13,689 nucleotides of DNA from an uncultured Oscillospiraceae bacterium (GTDB lineage: Bacteria; Bacillota_A; Clostridia; Oscillospirales; Oscillospiraceae), in contig CAJUAW010000073.1 of the NCBI GenBank assembly GCA_910584605.1, forward strand, positions 1 to 13,689, given 5' to 3'. Every line of letters starts with the position of its first letter. Position 1 is the stretch's first letter. The translations under genes and the position numbers were made by a program. Positions 12,009-13,689 of the stretch are shown piece after piece. The notes beneath the pieces were generated by a model, which searched no databases, was not told where the DNA came from, and worked only from the letters and a program-made list of their open reading frames with translations.

Positions 12009-12623
12009 ATGCTAAAAAATCGAATGGTAGACCAGCCCTATGGGACCTACAGCGTCTACTCCGCCCTGAAAACGGGGCTGTGCGTCACCTGCCCCCGCTG
12101 CGGCGGGATGGGGCTGGTCACGTACCGGGAGGGGCAGTACCGCTTCCAATGCGCCGCCTGCGGCCACGCCCGGGCAAAACAGCTAAGCGGATACCGCTTC
12201 CGGGTGCAAAACCTGTGCCAGTCCTGCGGCCGGTACTACAACGTCCCCATCCAGGACCCGCGCCGGCAGACCTTCCCTGTGCTCCGGGTGCCCTGCCCCT
12301 ACTGCGGCTTTGTGATGCCGGGAAGGGTGGAAAAAACCGGGCAGGTGGTGTGGTACGGCGGGGACGGCGTGCTCTGGAGGGGTCAGGACCCCATTTTCGG
12401 CTTTGACCTGTGGTTTCTGACCAGCTTCGACGGCAAACCGGTCTGGGCCCTGAACCGGGAGCACCTGGCCTATCTCATCGGTTACCTAAGCGCCCGCCTG
12501 CGGGAAAAGCCGCCGGACAACCCCGGCCTGCGAACTCAGGCCGACATGCTGCCAGCCTTTATGAAAACGGCAAAAAATCGGGAGCGGCTGGTCAGGCGGC
12601 TGAGAGAGCTGCAAAAAAAGTGA
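12009..12623 (+). CDS. Double zinc-ribbon protein of unknown function, first gene of the leu operon
   Basis: 204 residues. Four CxxC knuckles make two treble/zinc ribbons: CPRC (28-31) with CAAC (48-51), and CQSC (70-73) with CPYC (96-99). The C-terminal half has FGFDLWFLTSFDGKPVWALN (130-149), REHLAYLIGYLSARLRE (150-166) and a basic end LPAFMKTAKNRERLVRRL (181-198). This C-terminal pattern resembles that of uncharacterised zinc-ribbon proteins found in many bacteria (recalled, not searched); none has a role I can name. Start: ATG at 12009, five bases after GGGAGG. It sits directly behind the T-box terminator and 27 bases before leuA, so it is controlled with leucine synthesis. No catalytic motif is seen; RNA, DNA or protein binding are all possible. 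Confidence 0.85.
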   Translation: MLKNRMVDQPYGTYSVYSALKTGLCVTCPRCGGMGLVTYREGQYRFQCAACGHARAKQLSGYRFRVQNLCQSCGRYYNVPIQDPRRQTFPVLRVPCPYCGFVMPGRVEKTGQVVWYGGDGVLWRGQDPIFGFDLWFLTSFDGKPVWALNREHLAYLIGYLSARLREKPPDNPGLRTQADMLPAFMKTAKNRERLVRRLRELQKK

Positions 12624-12650
12624 CTGAAATATTGAAGGAGGACACACAAT

Positions 12651-13689
12651 ATGAAACCCGGATTTGAAAAGTATATTCCCTTTACCCCCCAGCCCATCAA
12701 GGGCCGCACCTGGCCCGACCGGGTGATTACCAAGGCCCCCGTCTGGTGCTCCGTGGACCTGCGGGACGGCAACCAGGCCCTGGTGGACCCCATGAATCTG
12801 GCCGAGAAGCTGGAGTACTTCCACACCTTGGTGGACATCGGGGTGAAGGAGATTGAGATCGGCTTCCCCTCCGCCAGCGAGACGGAGTATGAGATCTGCC
12901 GGGAGCTCATCGAGGGGGGACACATCCCCGACGACGTGACCATCCAGGTGCTGGTCCAGGCCCGGGAGCACCTGATCAAAAAGACCTTCGAGGCCATCCA
13001 GGGGGCTAAGAACGTCATCCTCCACTTCTACAACTCCACCTCCACCCTCCAGCGGAAGGTGGTCTTTCACATGGACACCGACGGCATCACCAAAATCGCC
13101 ACCGACGCCGCCGACCTGATCTATGAGATGTCCCAGCCCATGATTGAGGCGGGTATGAATCTGCGGTTTGAATACTCCCCGGAATCGTTTATGGGCACCG
13201 AGATGGACTACGCCGTGGAGATCTGCCAGGCCGTCCTGGACCACCTCCACGCCACGCCGGAGAACAAGGTCATCCTGAACCTGCCCACCACCGTGGAGAA
13301 CTGCATGCCCAACCAGTTTGCCGACATGCTGGAGTACTTCATCCGCACCCTCCCCGGCCGGGACAGCGCCATCATCTCCCTCCACCCCCATAACGACCGG
13401 GGCTGCGGCGTGGCCACCACCGAGATGGGCCTGCTGGCCGGGGCCGACCGGGTGGAGGCCACCCTCTTCGGCAACGGTGAGCGCACCGGCAACGTGGACA
13501 TGGTCACCCTGGCCATGAACATGTACACCCAGGGGGTGGACCCGGAGCTGGACTTCTCCAACATCAACAAAATTAAAGAGATGTTTGAGCGGTGTACCAA
13601 GATGCCCGTGGGCGACCGCCAGCCCTACGCCGGCAAGCTGGTCTTTACCGCCTTCTCCGGCAGCCACCAGGACGCCATCAACAAGGGCG
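12651..13689 (+). CDS. leuA: 2-isopropylmalate synthase, long (yeast/actinobacterial, LeuA type 2) form, 3' truncated
   Basis: The first committed step of leucine synthesis: acetyl-CoA + 2-ketoisovalerate to 2-isopropylmalate. The first 346 residues are in the window; the full family length is about 550, so the C-terminal leucine-binding regulatory domain is missing only because of the edge. Type 2 marks: KYIPFTPQPIKGRTWPDRVITKAPVWCSVDLRDGNQAL, split here as the N-terminal extension plus DLRDGNQ (36-42, metal and substrate site), IEIGFPSASETE (68-79), SLHPHNDRGCGVA (243-255, metal-binding histidines) and FGNGERTGNVD (273-283). No frameshift is seen. Start: ATG at 12651 with GAAGGAGGAC 8 bases upstream. 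Second gene behind the T-box, which supports the Leu specifier. Confidence 0.97.
   Translation, partial: MKPGFEKYIPFTPQPIKGRTWPDRVITKAPVWCSVDLRDGNQALVDPMNLAEKLEYFHTLVDIGVKEIEIGFPSASETEYEICRELIEGGHIPDDVTIQVLVQAREHLIKKTFEAIQGAKNVILHFYNSTSTLQRKVVFHMDTDGITKIATDAADLIYEMSQPMIEAGMNLRFEYSPESFMGTEMDYAVEICQAVLDHLHATPENKVILNLPTTVENCMPNQFADMLEYFIRTLPGRDSAIISLHPHNDRGCGVATTEMGLLAGADRVEATLFGNGERTGNVDMVTLAMNMYTQGVDPELDFSNINKIKEMFERCTKMPVGDRQPYAGKLVFTAFSGSHQDAINKG

Noticed and set aside
12486..13667. 393-codon minus-strand frame opposite leuA
   Set aside because: Shadow of leuA; low-complexity translation and no start signal.

Overview
The window is GC-rich bacterial chromosome with AGGAGG-type ribosome sites, a tandem glycine riboswitch, a T-box leader and a fungal/actinobacterial-type LeuA. 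Together these suggest a Gram-positive Firmicute, probably a gut clostridium of the Oscillospiraceae type (Flavonifractor/Intestinimonas-like). That placement is inference from gene style, not from a phylogenetic marker. Most of the window is housekeeping sequence with tight intergenic regions. I see no phage genes, insertion sequence or CRISPR array.

Layout, left to right. (1) 1-1828, minus: the first two thirds of secA. (2) 2028-3797, plus: a promoter, a tandem glycine riboswitch with its terminator, and an AGCS-family Na+/alanine-glycine symporter. (3) 3837-5198, plus: rlmD, a 23S rRNA m5U methyltransferase. (4) 5281-6412, minus: a short relic resembling an alanine/serine racemase, tRNA-Ser(CGA) with its own promoter and terminator, then an operon of a small XRE regulator followed by a YigZ/IMPACT protein. 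(5) 6434-6783: a divergent promoter dense in inverted repeats between the XRE gene and an unrecognised 81-residue Cys-rich protein. (6) 6780-7085: a compact cassette that appears to be transcribed from both strands. It encodes a 27-residue peptide on the minus strand with a very strong but sequesterable Shine-Dalgarno. (7) 7082-8733, minus: hxlR-type regulator coupled to the GTPase gene hflX. (8) 8873-9808, plus: a radical SAM protein with a CX4CX2C cluster motif, convergent with a flavin-reductase-like protein (9810-10310, minus). (9) 10400-10603, minus: rpmE (zinc-binding L31). (10) 10718-11611, minus: an N-acetylneuraminate-lyase-like aldolase, divergent from (11) a T-box leader (11718-11979, plus) in front of a zinc-ribbon protein and the first part of leuA, running off the right edge.

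Genes that work together: the glycine riboswitch should couple glycine level to amino-acid uptake. The T-box (candidate Leu specifier CUG, bulge UGGU matching an A73 tRNA) should couple leucyl-tRNA charging to leucine synthesis and also controls the intervening zinc-ribbon gene. XRE and YigZ are coupled by a 5-base gap, and HxlR and HflX likewise. The most unusual stretch is 6780-7085. Two consensus-like promoters face each other, each overlaps the stop codon of the neighbouring gene, and each predicted RNA begins with the hairpin that would end the opposite RNA. This looks like a type I toxin-antitoxin-style or mutual-antisense locus that I cannot match to a named family.
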